Shown here in pieces: positions 1 through 9,306 of a stretch of 37,508 bases of DNA; the first letter of the stretch is position 1; every line of letters starts with the position of its first letter. The notes beneath the pieces were generated by a model, which was not told the origin of the DNA, ran no database searches, and was given only the letters and a program-made list of their open reading frames with translations. The position numbers and the translations under genes were made by a program. The DNA comes from Bacteroidia bacterium (GTDB lineage: Bacteria; Bacteroidota; Bacteroidia; B-17B0; Aurantibacillaceae): assembly GCA_020846335.1 (NCBI GenBank), contig JADLED010000340.1, forward strand, positions 1-37,508, given 5' to 3'.

Positions 1-25
1 GAATAAAAATAGCATCTTTGACTGA

Positions 26-1150
26 TTGAGTCACAGTCTTAATATCGTTTCGTTCGACATTCCATTTCCTGCCAACTATGGTGGGGTAATTGATGTGTAT
101 TATAAATTGTTCTGGTTAAAAAAGGCGGGAGTAAAAATTCATTTGCATTGCTTTATGTATGGCCGGCAACCAGCGCACGAACTGGAAACACTTTGCGAAA
201 AAGTGTATTATTATCCCCGCAAAACCGGAATTGGCAGTAACCTGAGTTTGTTGCCATACACTGTAAAGTCAAGACAATCAAAACAACTCGAAGAAAATTT
301 ACTCAGCAACGATTTTCCCATTTTGTTCGAAGTTTTGCACACCTGCTATTTGTTAAATGATGAACGTTTTGCGCATCGAAAAAAAATATACCGCCACAGC
401 AACATTGAGCATAACTATTACAACGAACTGGCAAAAACAGAGCGTGGATTTATCAAACGCAACTTTTTAAAACTGGAAGCTCTGCGCCTTAAACGTTTTG
501 AACGCATACTGCACAAAGCCAATTTAATTCTGACAGTGAATGAAAAAGACACGACCTATTTCAGGGAAAATTATCCGGAAGTACCGTCTGAGTACCTGCC
601 TAGTTTTCATGTTCACGAAACCGTGAGTGCAATGCCCGGAAGGAGCAATTACCTGTTGTTTCATGGCAATTTAAGTATTTCCGAAAATTACGAGGCGGCA
701 GAATGGCTGGTAAAGAATGTATTTTCAAAATTAGAAACAAAGGTGTTGATTGCAGGACTAAACCCGCCGGCTTTTTTGAAGGACCTGTGTGAAAAGCACG
801 GAAACATTGAGTTAATAGCCAATCCACCCTCATCAGAAATGACTGAGTTAATTGCCAATGCGCAGGCACATATTTTGTACACAGCACAAGCAACAGGATT
901 AAAACTGAAATTGCTAAATGTGCTGTTCAGTGGCAGGTTTGTTATTTGCAACGCACACATGCTTTCGGGTACGGGGTTAATGGCCAACAGTTCGCTGCTT
1001 GTGGCTGAAAACGCTAACGATTTTATTGTTCACATTGAAAAGGTTTTAAACCTGGAATACACCCCAACATACATTAACGAAAGAACCGAACAGGTAAAAC
1101 GTTTTGACAATGTGCAAAATGCAGGTAAATTAATTAAATGGGTGTTTTAA
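26..1150 (+). CDS. GT-B fold glycosyltransferase (GT4-like)
   Basis: Predicted glycosyltransferase of 374 aa that would move a sugar from an activated donor to a surface polysaccharide or glycolipid; donor and acceptor cannot be read from the sequence. The N-terminus (SFDIPFPANYGGVIDVYYK, about residues 9-27) is the glycine-containing acceptor-domain opening seen in GT-B enzymes. The second half (FHGNLSISENYEAAEWL, then ATGLKLKLLNVLFSGRFVIC near residue 290) resembles the donor-binding domain of GT4-type enzymes. The start is a TTG directly after an in-frame TGA at 23-25, and no ATG fits before the conserved beginning, so TTG 26 is the only good start. Nothing is known about upstream genes because the window begins here. 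It converges on the Nramp gene with a 40-bp gap. The family call is firm, the specific role is not. Confidence 0.8.
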   Translation: MSHSLNIVSFDIPFPANYGGVIDVYYKLFWLKKAGVKIHLHCFMYGRQPAHELETLCEKVYYYPRKTGIGSNLSLLPYTVKSRQSKQLEENLLSNDFPILFEVLHTCYLLNDERFAHRKKIYRHSNIEHNYYNELAKTERGFIKRNFLKLEALRLKRFERILHKANLILTVNEKDTTYFRENYPEVPSEYLPSFHVHETVSAMPGRSNYLLFHGNLSISENYEAAEWLVKNVFSKLETKVLIAGLNPPAFLKDLCEKHGNIELIANPPSSEMTELIANAQAHILYTAQATGLKLKLLNVLFSGRFVICNAHMLSGTGLMANSSLLVAENANDFIVHIEKVLNLEYTPTYINERTEQVKRFDNVQNAGKLIKWVF

Positions 1151-1190
1151 TAAATCACCCTGAATAATTTATCGCAAACTCTCCTTTAGC

Positions 1191-3053
1191 TTACACCAAC
1201 ACCAACGGAATTTTTATTTCATGCCTCACGCTATCGATGGTAGCACCCAGTAAAATATCTTTAACCGTGCGGTGCCCGTGAGTTCCCATTACCAGCGTAT
1301 CGCAATTGTTTTTAATGAGCAATTGCGGTATGGCCTGTTTGGGATTTCCAAATCCCAAATGAATTTCGGTAGTAATATTTTGGGACTGAAGCTGTTCCTG
1401 ATACTGTTTTAATTTCTGGTAATCTTCCTCACGTTCCAAATCAAAGGCATCTTCGCCATACACTACGGCATTGGTGCTTTCCAACACATGTATGAGTACT
1501 AAAGTCGAGTTTTTATTTCCTAATTGAAGAGCCTTATTTATAGCCTTATTGTCGCTTCCGCCAAAATCCACCGTCACGGCAATTCGGTTTAATTCCGATT
1601 TAAAATCAAGTGCCAGGGGTTTTAGTTCGCTGTGAAATCCGGTACTCTCGTTGTGTTTTTGTTTGGTGATAAACGGAACAATAAGAATGTACAATAACAT
1701 GATAAAACAAAACACCGCAATGGGCACCAGGGTAAAACTCACCAGAATTGGACTGCCACTGTTAATCAATAAATCCGATATTTCGGCATATACCAGTTTC
1801 ACATTCAAACCAATAATGGTAAGTGCCGAAATCCACGAAAGAATCTTTTGCCAAACCGGAATTACAAATTCTCCCATCTTGCGCTTATCGCTAACAAAAT
1901 GAATAAGCGGAACTACTGCAAAGCCCAATTGCAAACTCAAAATAACCTGACTTAAAATTAATAAGCGACCGGTAGCACCATCGCCCAAAATAACAATGGT
2001 GAGCAATGCCGGAACAATGGCAATTAAACGGGTGAGTAATCGCCTAATCCAAGGTTGTAAACGAAAATTAAGATAACCTTCCATCACCACCTGACCGGCT
2101 AAAGTGCCAGTAATGGTTGAGCTTTGGCCGGCAGCGATTAAAGCAATGGCAAACAAAACCGGGGCAAGGGCACTGCCCAACATGGGTGCCAGCAATTGGT
2201 GTGCATCCTGAATTTCCACCACATCGTGTTTGCCATTTTTAAAAAAGGTGGAAGCCGATAAAATTAAAATGGCCGCGTTTACAAACAATGCCAGATTAAG
2301 CGCAATGGCACTATCGGCCACATTAAAACGAATTGCTTTTTTTATGTCAGTAGGCGTTCGCTTAAAGGAACGCGTTTGCACCAAAGAACTGTGCAGGTAG
2401 AGGTTATGAGGCATTACTGTGGCACCAATGATGCCAATGGCTATGTAAAGCGCTTCGTCGTTTTCGATAAAAGGCAAAAGGCCACCGGCAATATCGCTTA
2501 CCGAAGGCTGGGCAATGGTGAGTTGGATAAAAAATGACACACCAATTAATGCCACCAGACTAATTATAAAGGCTTCGAGTTTACGAATGCCCTTGTTTAA
2601 CAGAAACAAAAGAATAAAACTGTCGAATACCGTTATGCAAACACCCATCAAAATACTCACCCCCGGAAACAACAAATGTATACCAATGGCCATGCCAATC
2701 ACTTCGGCCAAATCGCAGGCAGCAATGGCAATTTCGGCCAATACATATAAAAAGTAGTTTACCAGTTTGGGGTAATTTTCGCGCGATGCCTGTGCCAAAT
2801 CTTTACCACTTACCACGCCCAAACGCACACAATGGCTTTGAAGCAATAAAGCAATCAGATTACTCATTAAGAGCACCCACAATAAACTGTATCCAAATTT
2901 GCTACCACCCGCAATATCCGTTGCCCAGTTGCCCGGGTCCATGTAACCCACACTTATCATGTAGGCGGGGCCAAAAAACGCGAGTATTTTTCTGAAATTA
3001 CTGCTCTTGCTGGTATTTACTGAGGCATTAACCTCTTCTAAGGATTTACTCAT
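1191..3053 (-). CDS. mntH: Nramp-family Mn2+/Fe2+ transporter fused to a UspA domain
   Basis: Proton-coupled divalent metal importer of the inner membrane, 620 aa. Residues about 20-465 are the multi-helix Nramp domain: the TM1 metal motif D39-P-G-N42 and the TM6 motif M214-P-H216-N are both intact, so manganese or iron uptake is expected. Residues about 489-620 form an additional universal stress protein domain (RIAVTVDFGGSDNKA at its start). It carries a nucleotide-binding pattern G590-x2-G593-x9-G603, with A-T after the last G where S/T is usual. Classical MntH is about 400-450 aa, so the Usp tail is an extra cytoplasmic module that could sense ATP. Its start overlaps the end of the upstream repressor gene by 4 bp (ATGA), so the two are translationally coupled and probably share the palindromic operator upstream. 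Mn versus Fe preference is not decided by sequence, but the MntR-like partner favours Mn. Confidence 0.92.
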   Translation of the reverse strand: MSKSLEEVNASVNTSKSSNFRKILAFFGPAYMISVGYMDPGNWATDIAGGSKFGYSLLWVLLMSNLIALLLQSHCVRLGVVSGKDLAQASRENYPKLVNYFLYVLAEIAIAACDLAEVIGMAIGIHLLFPGVSILMGVCITVFDSFILLFLLNKGIRKLEAFIISLVALIGVSFFIQLTIAQPSVSDIAGGLLPFIENDEALYIAIGIIGATVMPHNLYLHSSLVQTRSFKRTPTDIKKAIRFNVADSAIALNLALFVNAAILILSASTFFKNGKHDVVEIQDAHQLLAPMLGSALAPVLFAIALIAAGQSSTITGTLAGQVVMEGYLNFRLQPWIRRLLTRLIAIVPALLTIVILGDGATGRLLILSQVILSLQLGFAVVPLIHFVSDKRKMGEFVIPVWQKILSWISALTIIGLNVKLVYAEISDLLINSGSPILVSFTLVPIAVFCFIMLLYILIVPFITKQKHNESTGFHSELKPLALDFKSELNRIAVTVDFGGSDNKAINKALQLGNKNSTLVLIHVLESTNAVVYGEDAFDLEREEDYQKLKQYQEQLQSQNITTEIHLGFGNPKQAIPQLLIKNNCDTLVMGTHGHRTVKDILLGATIDSVRHEIKIPLVLV

Positions 3054-3718
3054 TTTTTTAATTCTACTAAAATATTGGAACTCACTTTTTCACTGAAGAA
3101 ACACGACGCGTTTTTGTTTATTTTAACCTTCAACGAATTATCAAACTCATTGATCTCTTCCACCTTAATAGTATCTCCAATGGCCAAACCCAAAGCGCTT
3201 AAATGTTGTAAAAACGAAGCGGAATGTTGTGTAACGCCCATAAAAATATAAACGCCTTTGTTTTTGAATTGGTGAAGCGGCTTTGCTTTTAATGGATTTA
3301 GTTGCCCCTTCGAATCGGGAATAGGGTCGCCGTGAGGGTCAAATTTTGGGTGACCTAAAAATACATCGAGGCGGTTCACAAGTTCCTTGCTTTTAATGTG
3401 TTCCAATTGTTCGGCAATATCATGCACTTCGTCCCAACCAAATTTTAGCTTCTCCATCAAAAACACTTCCCACAGGCGGTGTTTACGTACAATTTCAATG
3501 GCCATTTTTTCGCCTTTGGCACTCAAATGCACGTTTTGGTATTTTTTATACTGTACCAGTTTTTTTTCCGACAAACGTTTCAGCATATCAGTTACAGAAC
3601 CCGCTTTGTTGGTGAGGTGCTCCGATAGCTGGTTGGTGCTGGCTCCAACACCGCCGGTTTGCATATTAATGGAGAAAATAGCTTTCAGGTAGTTTTCTTC
3701 GGTTAACGAAATTTCCAT
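3050..3718 (-). CDS. mntR: DtxR/MntR-family metal-dependent repressor
   Basis: Cytoplasmic metalloregulator of 222 aa. Residues 1-70 are the winged helix-turn-helix (LTEENYLKAIF ... SVTDMLKRLSEKKLV). Residues 75-140 are the metal-binding dimerisation domain, with H80, E84 and H99 as likely site-1 ligands. The E103-x-x-E106-H107 cluster corresponds to E99/E102/H103 of Bacillus MntR rather than to Cys102 of DtxR, which favours manganese sensing. Residues 150-222 look like the FeoA/SH3-like tail. I chose ATG 3718 because MEISLTEENYLKAIF is the conserved family start; a TTG at 3733 would only add MLVLH. The gene overlaps the Nramp gene by 4 bp, and a perfect 16-bp palindrome lies 38 bp upstream of the start, suggesting autoregulation of the pair. 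An iron-responsive function cannot be excluded. Confidence 0.9.
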   Translation of the reverse strand: MEISLTEENYLKAIFSINMQTGGVGASTNQLSEHLTNKAGSVTDMLKRLSEKKLVQYKKYQNVHLSAKGEKMAIEIVRKHRLWEVFLMEKLKFGWDEVHDIAEQLEHIKSKELVNRLDVFLGHPKFDPHGDPIPDSKGQLNPLKAKPLHQFKNKGVYIFMGVTQHSASFLQHLSALGLAIGDTIKVEEINEFDNSLKVKINKNASCFFSEKVSSNILVELKK

Positions 3719-3756
3719 GTGCAAAACTAACAATTAATAGTCAATCAAAATAATAA

Positions 3757-3772
3757 TTTAGGCTAGCCTAAA
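3757..3772. promoter_or_regulatory. Palindromic operator, probable DtxR/MntR box
   Basis: TTTAGGCTAGCCTAAA is a perfect 16-bp palindrome lying upstream of the repressor-transporter pair. Its TTAGG/CCTAA half-sites resemble DtxR/IdeR-type boxes. Location and symmetry make it the probable operator through which the repressor controls its own operon. The promoter it would cover is unresolved: a TAGTTTTG box on the minus strand (3722-3729) is a candidate but has no -33 TTG at the right distance. Confidence 0.72.
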
Positions 3773-3825
3773 AAATGGGGTAAATATTTAAGCGGATGGG
3801 ATTTCTAATTTCCCAAAAAGGGTGA

Positions 3826-3855
3826 TTGCTGAACCTGATTAAAATTGTAGTTTTG
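3826..3855 (+). promoter_or_regulatory. Bacteroidota-type promoter of the Asp-box protein gene
   Basis: TTG at 3826-3828, a 19-bp spacer and TAGTTTTG at 3848-3855 match the Bacteroidota housekeeping sigma consensus (TTG, about 19 bp, TAnnTTTG). Transcription would start near 3861, just before ATG 3874, which also argues against translation from TTG 3826. Confidence 0.6.
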
Positions 3856-3873
3856 CTATTAAATACCAATGTT

Positions 3874-6800
3874 ATGAAAAGGATACAACTAAGCGGCCTT
3901 TTGGCCTTACTCACCTTGTTTAGCCTTCAGGCACAAAAAAAAGAACCGGAAAAAAAGGCACCCGAAAAAGCGGAGCATCTTAAATCCTCCACCTTTTCGT
4001 CCTTATCCTTTCGCAACATTGGTCCTGCTGTAACTTCCGGACGCGTGAGTGACATTGCAGTTCATCCTAACAACAAAAGCACATGGTACATTGCTGCCGC
4101 AAGTGGAGGCGTTTTTAAAACCACTAACTCGGGCGTTACGTTTGAACCCATATTTGATAACTATGGTGCCTATTCCATCGGGTGCATTACTATTGATAAA
4201 AATAATCCCAATGTAATATGGGTGGGCACCGGCGAAAATAACAACCAGCGCTCTGTGGCTTATGGCGACGGCGTTTATAAAAGCGAAGACGGTGGTAAGA
4301 GTTTTAAAAACATGGGTTTGGCAAAATCAGAACACATTGGTGGAGTTGCCATTGACCCCAACAACTCCGACATTGTTTACGTGGCAGCATACGGGCCGGT
4401 GTGGAGCAGTGGTGGCGACCGTGGCATATACAAAACCGTGGATGGAGGAAAAACCTGGAATCAGATTTTGAAGGTAAGTGACCACACAGGATTTAACGAA
4501 ATACACATCGATGTCAAACACCCCAATATTCTTTATGCCTGCGCACACCAACGCCGCCGCCACGAGTGGTCGTATATTTCGGGCGGACCTGAAAGTGCTG
4601 TGTACAAAAGCACCGACAGTGGCCTTACCTGGAACAAACTTACCAATGGTTTGCCGTCGGGCAATGTGGGTCGCATTGGTTTGGCAATATCACCGGTAAA
4701 CACCGACGTGTTGTATGCCATTGTAGAAGGCCGTGATGATAAGGGATTGTACCGCAGTACCGACCGGGGTGCCAGTTGGAACAAACAAAGCGGCTATGCC
4801 ACCGATGGCAACTATTACCAGGAGATTGTGGCCGACCCGATAAATGTGGATAAAGTGTATTCATTGGCAACATGGGCACAGGTAAGTACCGATGGTGGTA
4901 AAAGTTTTCATGGCCTTGGCGAAAAAAGCAAACACGTGGATAACCATGCCATTTGGGTGGATTCTGACAACACCAAACACCTGTTGATTGGTTGCGATGG
5001 TGGACTCTATGAAAGTTTTGATGCCGCCGAGACCTGGGATTTTAAAGCCAATTTGCCCATCACTCAGTTTTACAGGGTTTGCGTGGATAACAGCAAACCA
5101 TTTTATTACATCTATGGAGGCACACAGGATAACAATACACTGGGAGGTCCATCGCGAACCACCAGTGGCTCAGGCATTATTAATGCCGATTGGTTTGTAA
5201 CCGTTGGTGGCGATGGCTTTCAGAGCCGTGTGGACCCCAAAGATCCTAACATTGTTTACAGCCAGTGGCAATACGGTGGCCTCATTCGTTTCGACAGAAA
5301 AACCGGTGAGCAGGTGGATATCAGACCGATTGAAAAAGAAGGTGAAGCGGCATACAGGTTTAATTGGGATGCGCCTTTAATTATTAGCAACACCGATAAC
5401 AAACGCATTTATTTTGCGGCTAATAAAGTTTTTAGAAGCAACGATCGCGGCAATTCATGGACGGTGATAAGTCCGGATTTAACCCGTGGCATCGACCGCA
5501 ATAAACTGCCCATGATGGACAAAGTATGGAGCATGGATGCGGTGGCTAAAAATCAATCCACTTCTATTTTCGGAAACATTACAGCACTAAGTGAAAGCTT
5601 AAAGAATGAAAAATTAATTTATGCAGGAACAGATGATGGGCTCATTCAGGTAACAGAAGATGGTGGTACCAACTGGACAAAAGTGGATAATATCAGCGGC
5701 GTGCCTGCCATTAATGTTGGTTCGGTAAAAATGCAACCCATTGTCAATGCCTTGCTGGCCTCACAACACAACGAAAATGTGGTTTACGCCGTGTTTAACA
5801 ATCACCGTCAGGGGGATTTTAAACCGTATTTAATGAAGAGCAGTGACAAAGGAAAAACATGGACCAATATTGGGGCCACCCTGCCCGAAAGAGGCTCGGT
5901 GTATAGCGTTGCCGAAGATCCTAAAAGTGCCGACCTTATTTTTTGTGGCACCGAGTTTGGATTCTATTTCAGTAAAGATGCCGGTGCTAATTGGGTGGAG
6001 TTAACGGGTGGTTTGCCCGAATCCATTTGTATTAAAGACATTGCCATTCATGCCGGCGAAAACGACATTGTTCTGGCTTCCTTCGGTCGCGGTTTTTTTG
6101 TGTTGGACGATTACACCTTTCTGCAAAATTTTAAGGCAGATGATTTAAAGAAAACAGCCATGATTTATCCGGTAAAGGATGCACTTGTATATTATTCTTC
6201 AACACCTTATGGCCACAAGGGTAAAGCCTTTCAGGGGGAATCATTTTACACTGCACCTAATCCGGCAATTGGTGCCAACATCACGTATTACCTTAAAGAC
6301 GATTTTAAAAGCATAAAGGATAAACGCAAAGATCTGGAAAAAGAACGCATTAAAAACAATCAACCGGTATATTATCCATCGGCTGATAGTTTGAGGTTGG
6401 AAGACAATGAAGAAGCGGCTTTTGTGTTGGTAGTGATTACTGACGAATTGGGCAATGAAGTAAGAAAGTTAAAGACTTCAGCATCAAAGGGAATTAAACG
6501 CATTGTTTGGGACGGCCGTTACGAGGTGAGCTCTCCCATTAATTTTAATGTACCCGATTATTCAAACCCTTATTATTCTGCTGATGAAGGACAAACTGCC
6601 ATTCCGGGAAAATACTTTGTGCAGCTAATTAAGATGTACAATGGAAAAAAGGAAGTGTTAACCGATAAAGTGGCATTTGAATTAAAAACACTCAACCAAA
6701 GCACCCTGCCGCTTCCGGATGTTCAAAAAATGAAAGCCTTTAATGCCGAACTTGCGGAATTCAGGCGTGTGGTGTTGGGCACTGCAGATTATGCCTCTGT

Positions 6801-7188
6801 GATGAAAGAGCGCGCCAAATACCTAAAAAAAGGCATCAGCTCGGGCAACAGCAATGTGCTTGAACTAAGCGAAGACTTAGTTGGCTTCGATAAAAAAATG
6901 ACAAGCCTTGAATTGAAAATGAACGGCGATGCGAGTTTGGCAAAACGTGAATTTGAAACCCTGCCGGGATTGGTGGGTGCTTTGGAAGGCATTGTGAGCG
7001 GCGCATGGAGCCAATCGATGGGGGCTACCGAAACGCATCAGCAAAAACTAACGGAATTGAAAAAGGAATTCAAAAATGTTTATTCAACCGTGTTAGAACT
7101 AAAAAGTTTGATAGAAACAATCGAATCGAAAGCCGAATCGCTTAAAATGCCCGCCACTTATGGACGTTTACCGGACTGGGGCAAATAG
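3874..7188 (+). CDS. Exported VPS10/sortilin-type Asp-box beta-propeller protein
   Basis: Secreted or periplasmic protein of 1104 aa. The N-terminus MKRIQLSGLLALLTLFSLQAQ is a signal peptide. The first ~750 residues hold repeated Asp-box (BNR) motifs such as VYKSEDGGKSF, IYKTVDGGKTW, VYKSTDSGLTW and LYRSTDRGASW, which form multi-bladed beta-propellers of the VPS10/sortilin-like group, often annotated as 'glycosyl hydrolase' without proof. The C-terminal ~300 residues include a lysine- and glutamate-rich stretch and a helical tail. No T9SS sorting domain is visible at the C-terminus. ATG 3874 is chosen because it begins the signal peptide and follows a well-spaced promoter; the frame is open back to TTG 3826, but that TTG is the -33 element. 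It converges on the DUF3667 gene with only 5 bp between. Catalytic activity is unproven. Confidence 0.87.
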   Translation: MKRIQLSGLLALLTLFSLQAQKKEPEKKAPEKAEHLKSSTFSSLSFRNIGPAVTSGRVSDIAVHPNNKSTWYIAAASGGVFKTTNSGVTFEPIFDNYGAYSIGCITIDKNNPNVIWVGTGENNNQRSVAYGDGVYKSEDGGKSFKNMGLAKSEHIGGVAIDPNNSDIVYVAAYGPVWSSGGDRGIYKTVDGGKTWNQILKVSDHTGFNEIHIDVKHPNILYACAHQRRRHEWSYISGGPESAVYKSTDSGLTWNKLTNGLPSGNVGRIGLAISPVNTDVLYAIVEGRDDKGLYRSTDRGASWNKQSGYATDGNYYQEIVADPINVDKVYSLATWAQVSTDGGKSFHGLGEKSKHVDNHAIWVDSDNTKHLLIGCDGGLYESFDAAETWDFKANLPITQFYRVCVDNSKPFYYIYGGTQDNNTLGGPSRTTSGSGIINADWFVTVGGDGFQSRVDPKDPNIVYSQWQYGGLIRFDRKTGEQVDIRPIEKEGEAAYRFNWDAPLIISNTDNKRIYFAANKVFRSNDRGNSWTVISPDLTRGIDRNKLPMMDKVWSMDAVAKNQSTSIFGNITALSESLKNEKLIYAGTDDGLIQVTEDGGTNWTKVDNISGVPAINVGSVKMQPIVNALLASQHNENVVYAVFNNHRQGDFKPYLMKSSDKGKTWTNIGATLPERGSVYSVAEDPKSADLIFCGTEFGFYFSKDAGANWVELTGGLPESICIKDIAIHAGENDIVLASFGRGFFVLDDYTFLQNFKADDLKKTAMIYPVKDALVYYSSTPYGHKGKAFQGESFYTAPNPAIGANITYYLKDDFKSIKDKRKDLEKERIKNNQPVYYPSADSLRLEDNEEAAFVLVVITDELGNEVRKLKTSASKGIKRIVWDGRYEVSSPINFNVPDYSNPYYSADEGQTAIPGKYFVQLIKMYNGKKEVLTDKVAFELKTLNQSTLPLPDVQKMKAFNAELAEFRRVVLGTADYASVMKERAKYLKKGISSGNSNVLELSEDLVGFDKKMTSLELKMNGDASLAKREFETLPGLVGALEGIVSGAWSQSMGATETHQQKLTELKKEFKNVYSTVLELKSLIETIESKAESLKMPATYGRLPDWGK

Positions 7189-7193
7189 GCCCG

Positions 7194-8180
7194 TTAGTGC
7201 AGATTAATAATGGTTATTAATCCTAAGCCAATAACTAAGGCAAAAAACAGAACGGTGTTGATGACAAAAATTCCACACGATTTTAGGAAAGACACCCATC
7301 GTTTTGACTTATAGGTTTTGTAATGGGCACGGTAGAAATAGAAGATAAACCAGACTATGGCAATGAGTGTGGTGATGCTCACAAATATCTGACCAAACAG
7401 TTCGTTGTCGAACAGGTAGGGTGTTGGAACAAGGGTATTGATTATATACAGAAAACTAAAAATTAACAAAACGAAGGAGAAATAATGGATGGTAAAGATG
7501 GCATGGTCGAAAAACCAGTTTTTTTTCCGGCTGTGAAATAAGCGAATTATTAAGGCAAATAGGGGCATGTAAACAAAAAGTGCTTTTGGTATGTTTCGAC
7601 CAAAACTTTCCATGTACCTGTTTTCCAATTCATCCGGATCCATCTTACCCAATTCAATGGTTTTAATACTTGTCCATCTGTCAAACCATCCTTCGCGTTG
7701 GTTTACGGGCAATGCTTTTTGTGCAGAGTCGTATTGCAGCACCGATGAATAGCGGCTTTTGGCATAAAAAATGCGGCCCGATTTGTAGCCAATGCCGTAC
7801 TCCGTCTTTTCGTTATCCGGCACTTTCACCTGGGTTTGCAAAGGGTATTTAAACTCATCCGGAAATTCGGGCAACAAATAGGGAATAAAAAAAGTGATAA
7901 AACTAATAAAGATGTATAACCTTACCGGCGGTAAATAGGAGTTGCGTTTTCCGGCCAAAAATTCTTTAGTTAGGTGCGAAGGCTTAAAGAGCAAATACTT
8001 CATGGTTTTCCAAAAAGCACCGTCGTAATGCGTTATGTCTTCCACAAAGTGTTTTACCAAATGCCCAAAAGTTTGCCGTGTTTCGGTATTCTCTTGTCCG
8101 CAATGGCCGCAAAACCGGTCTTTAACGTAACTGCCGCAATTAAGGCAGTTTTTTTCGTGGCGAAGAGAGTGTTTACTCAT
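7194..8180 (-). CDS. DUF3667 zinc-ribbon membrane protein
   Basis: Integral membrane protein of 328 aa and unknown function, recognised as DUF3667. The N-terminus carries a zinc-ribbon-like pair of CxxC motifs (CLNCG ... CGHCGQ, residues 14-30). Next comes the family signature around residues 40-95 (FVEDITHYDGAFWKTMKYLL, FKPSHLTKEFLAGKR, YLPPVRLYIF). About five hydrophobic helices follow, one near residue 105 and four in the C-terminal half. A TATATTTG -7-like box lies about 35 bp upstream of ATG 8180. It follows the J-domain gene on the same strand after 81 bp, so it may have its own promoter as well as read-through. Confidence 0.85.
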   Translation of the reverse strand: MSKHSLRHEKNCLNCGSYVKDRFCGHCGQENTETRQTFGHLVKHFVEDITHYDGAFWKTMKYLLFKPSHLTKEFLAGKRNSYLPPVRLYIFISFITFFIPYLLPEFPDEFKYPLQTQVKVPDNEKTEYGIGYKSGRIFYAKSRYSSVLQYDSAQKALPVNQREGWFDRWTSIKTIELGKMDPDELENRYMESFGRNIPKALFVYMPLFALIIRLFHSRKKNWFFDHAIFTIHYFSFVLLIFSFLYIINTLVPTPYLFDNELFGQIFVSITTLIAIVWFIFYFYRAHYKTYKSKRWVSFLKSCGIFVINTVLFFALVIGLGLITIINLH

Positions 8181-8215
8181 GTTGGCGTTTTGGTTTAAGC
8201 TGCAACTTTATTTTT

Positions 8216-8223
8216 CAAATATA
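8216..8223 (-). promoter_or_regulatory. Possible -7 box upstream of the DUF3667 gene
   Basis: Read on the minus strand this is TATATTTG, a match to TAnnTTTG, in an AT-rich gap about 35 bp before the start codon. No TTG occurs 19-21 bp further upstream, so this is a partial promoter match only. Confidence 0.3.
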
Positions 8224-8261
8224 ATTGAAATATAATATTTTTTCTCTTCAGTAAGCTATAT

Positions 8262-9287
8262 TTATGGGCTCTCGTATAAAGGCTTGTAATCCCTCATCAC
8301 CCGAAAGCCAAAAATGCCATGCTTAAATTCGTAATGAATGATGTTGCAATAACACATTTGGTTATTGTCGAAAAAGAAACGGATGCCCGGATAGTCTTTA
8401 TAAACTTTATTTTCGAGTTGAATGGTGGTGAATAAATTCGTGCAACTGCCATCTGTTTTCCTAATCTCAAAGGATTGCTGTATAATCGAAAAGGAGTGGT
8501 TTTCGCTGTGGGCATCATAACTTATGAAATAATTCAACAACAAAAAAACGCTCATTACCGATGGCGCAAGACCAATTGAAATGAGCGATAAGGAAAATAC
8601 CTCTTTTTTGCGAAAATACAGGTAAGCCAGGGCACCAATCAATACATACATTGGCAACAGCAGATTGTGAGGCAGCAGGGTTTGCAAACCAATTCTTAAT
8701 ATTACAAACACATTCAGCAGTGTTAAAAACACCTCGCCAACCGGACGTTGACTTTGAAGAACTTTGAAGGAAGCCACAAAGTTGGCCAGGCTGATGTTTT
8801 CCGAATTGTAAATCATCGAAAAATAAATGGGCCCCAAAAAAATAAGTAAGAGCACAATGGAAATAACACCGCCATCGCTAAACAAAAAGCTGATCAAACA
8901 GCCCCCTAAAAACAAACCAATAACCAACAGCATCAGGTGTTGCATAAACACGCCAAATGCATTTTCGAATTCGTATTCGTCTGATTTCAGCCATTCTTCA
9001 TAGCGCATCTGTGCTGCCCTTCTGGCGCGTTCACGGGGATCTTCCCTTCGTTTGGCTGTAGCACCTCTGGTAAACGGATTGGCACGTGAGAAACTTTTAA
9101 AACGGTTACTTTTAGCCGGATTGGTGAGCGCGAAGTAGGCTTCAGTTATTTCTATAAATTTTTGTTTGGCCTGGGGGTCGTTGTTTTTATCGGGGTGCCA
9201 CTGCATGGCCTTTTTGCGATAGGCTTTTTTTACCTCGGCCACAGAGGCTCCGGGCGCAAGATCTAGTATTTGATAATAGTGAGTCAT
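8262..9287 (-). CDS. Membrane-anchored J-domain (DnaJ-like) protein
   Basis: A 341-aa co-chaperone-like protein. Residues 2-65 are a complete J domain (HYYQILDLAPGASVAEVKKAY) with the essential H31-P-D33 tripeptide, so it should stimulate an Hsp70 (DnaK) ATPase. There is no Gly/Phe region, zinc-finger domain or DnaJ C-terminal substrate domain. After a basic linker (residues 70-95) come several hydrophobic segments (about 110-140, 165-220, 220-260) that would anchor it in the inner membrane, and a ~80-residue soluble tail. It is a type III J protein recruiting Hsp70 to the membrane. It starts 19 bp after the VWA gene ends and probably shares that transcript. Client unknown. Confidence 0.85.
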   Translation of the reverse strand: MTHYYQILDLAPGASVAEVKKAYRKKAMQWHPDKNNDPQAKQKFIEITEAYFALTNPAKSNRFKSFSRANPFTRGATAKRREDPRERARRAAQMRYEEWLKSDEYEFENAFGVFMQHLMLLVIGLFLGGCLISFLFSDGGVISIVLLLIFLGPIYFSMIYNSENISLANFVASFKVLQSQRPVGEVFLTLLNVFVILRIGLQTLLPHNLLLPMYVLIGALAYLYFRKKEVFSLSLISIGLAPSVMSVFLLLNYFISYDAHSENHSFSIIQQSFEIRKTDGSCTNLFTTIQLENKVYKDYPGIRFFFDNNQMCYCNIIHYEFKHGIFGFRVMRDYKPLYESP

Positions 9288-9306
9288 TTCAAATCCACAC
9301 TATTTT

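Noticed and set aside
4262..5200. Several open frames on both strands inside the Asp-box protein gene
   Set aside because: Shadow frames of a long, well-supported coding sequence.
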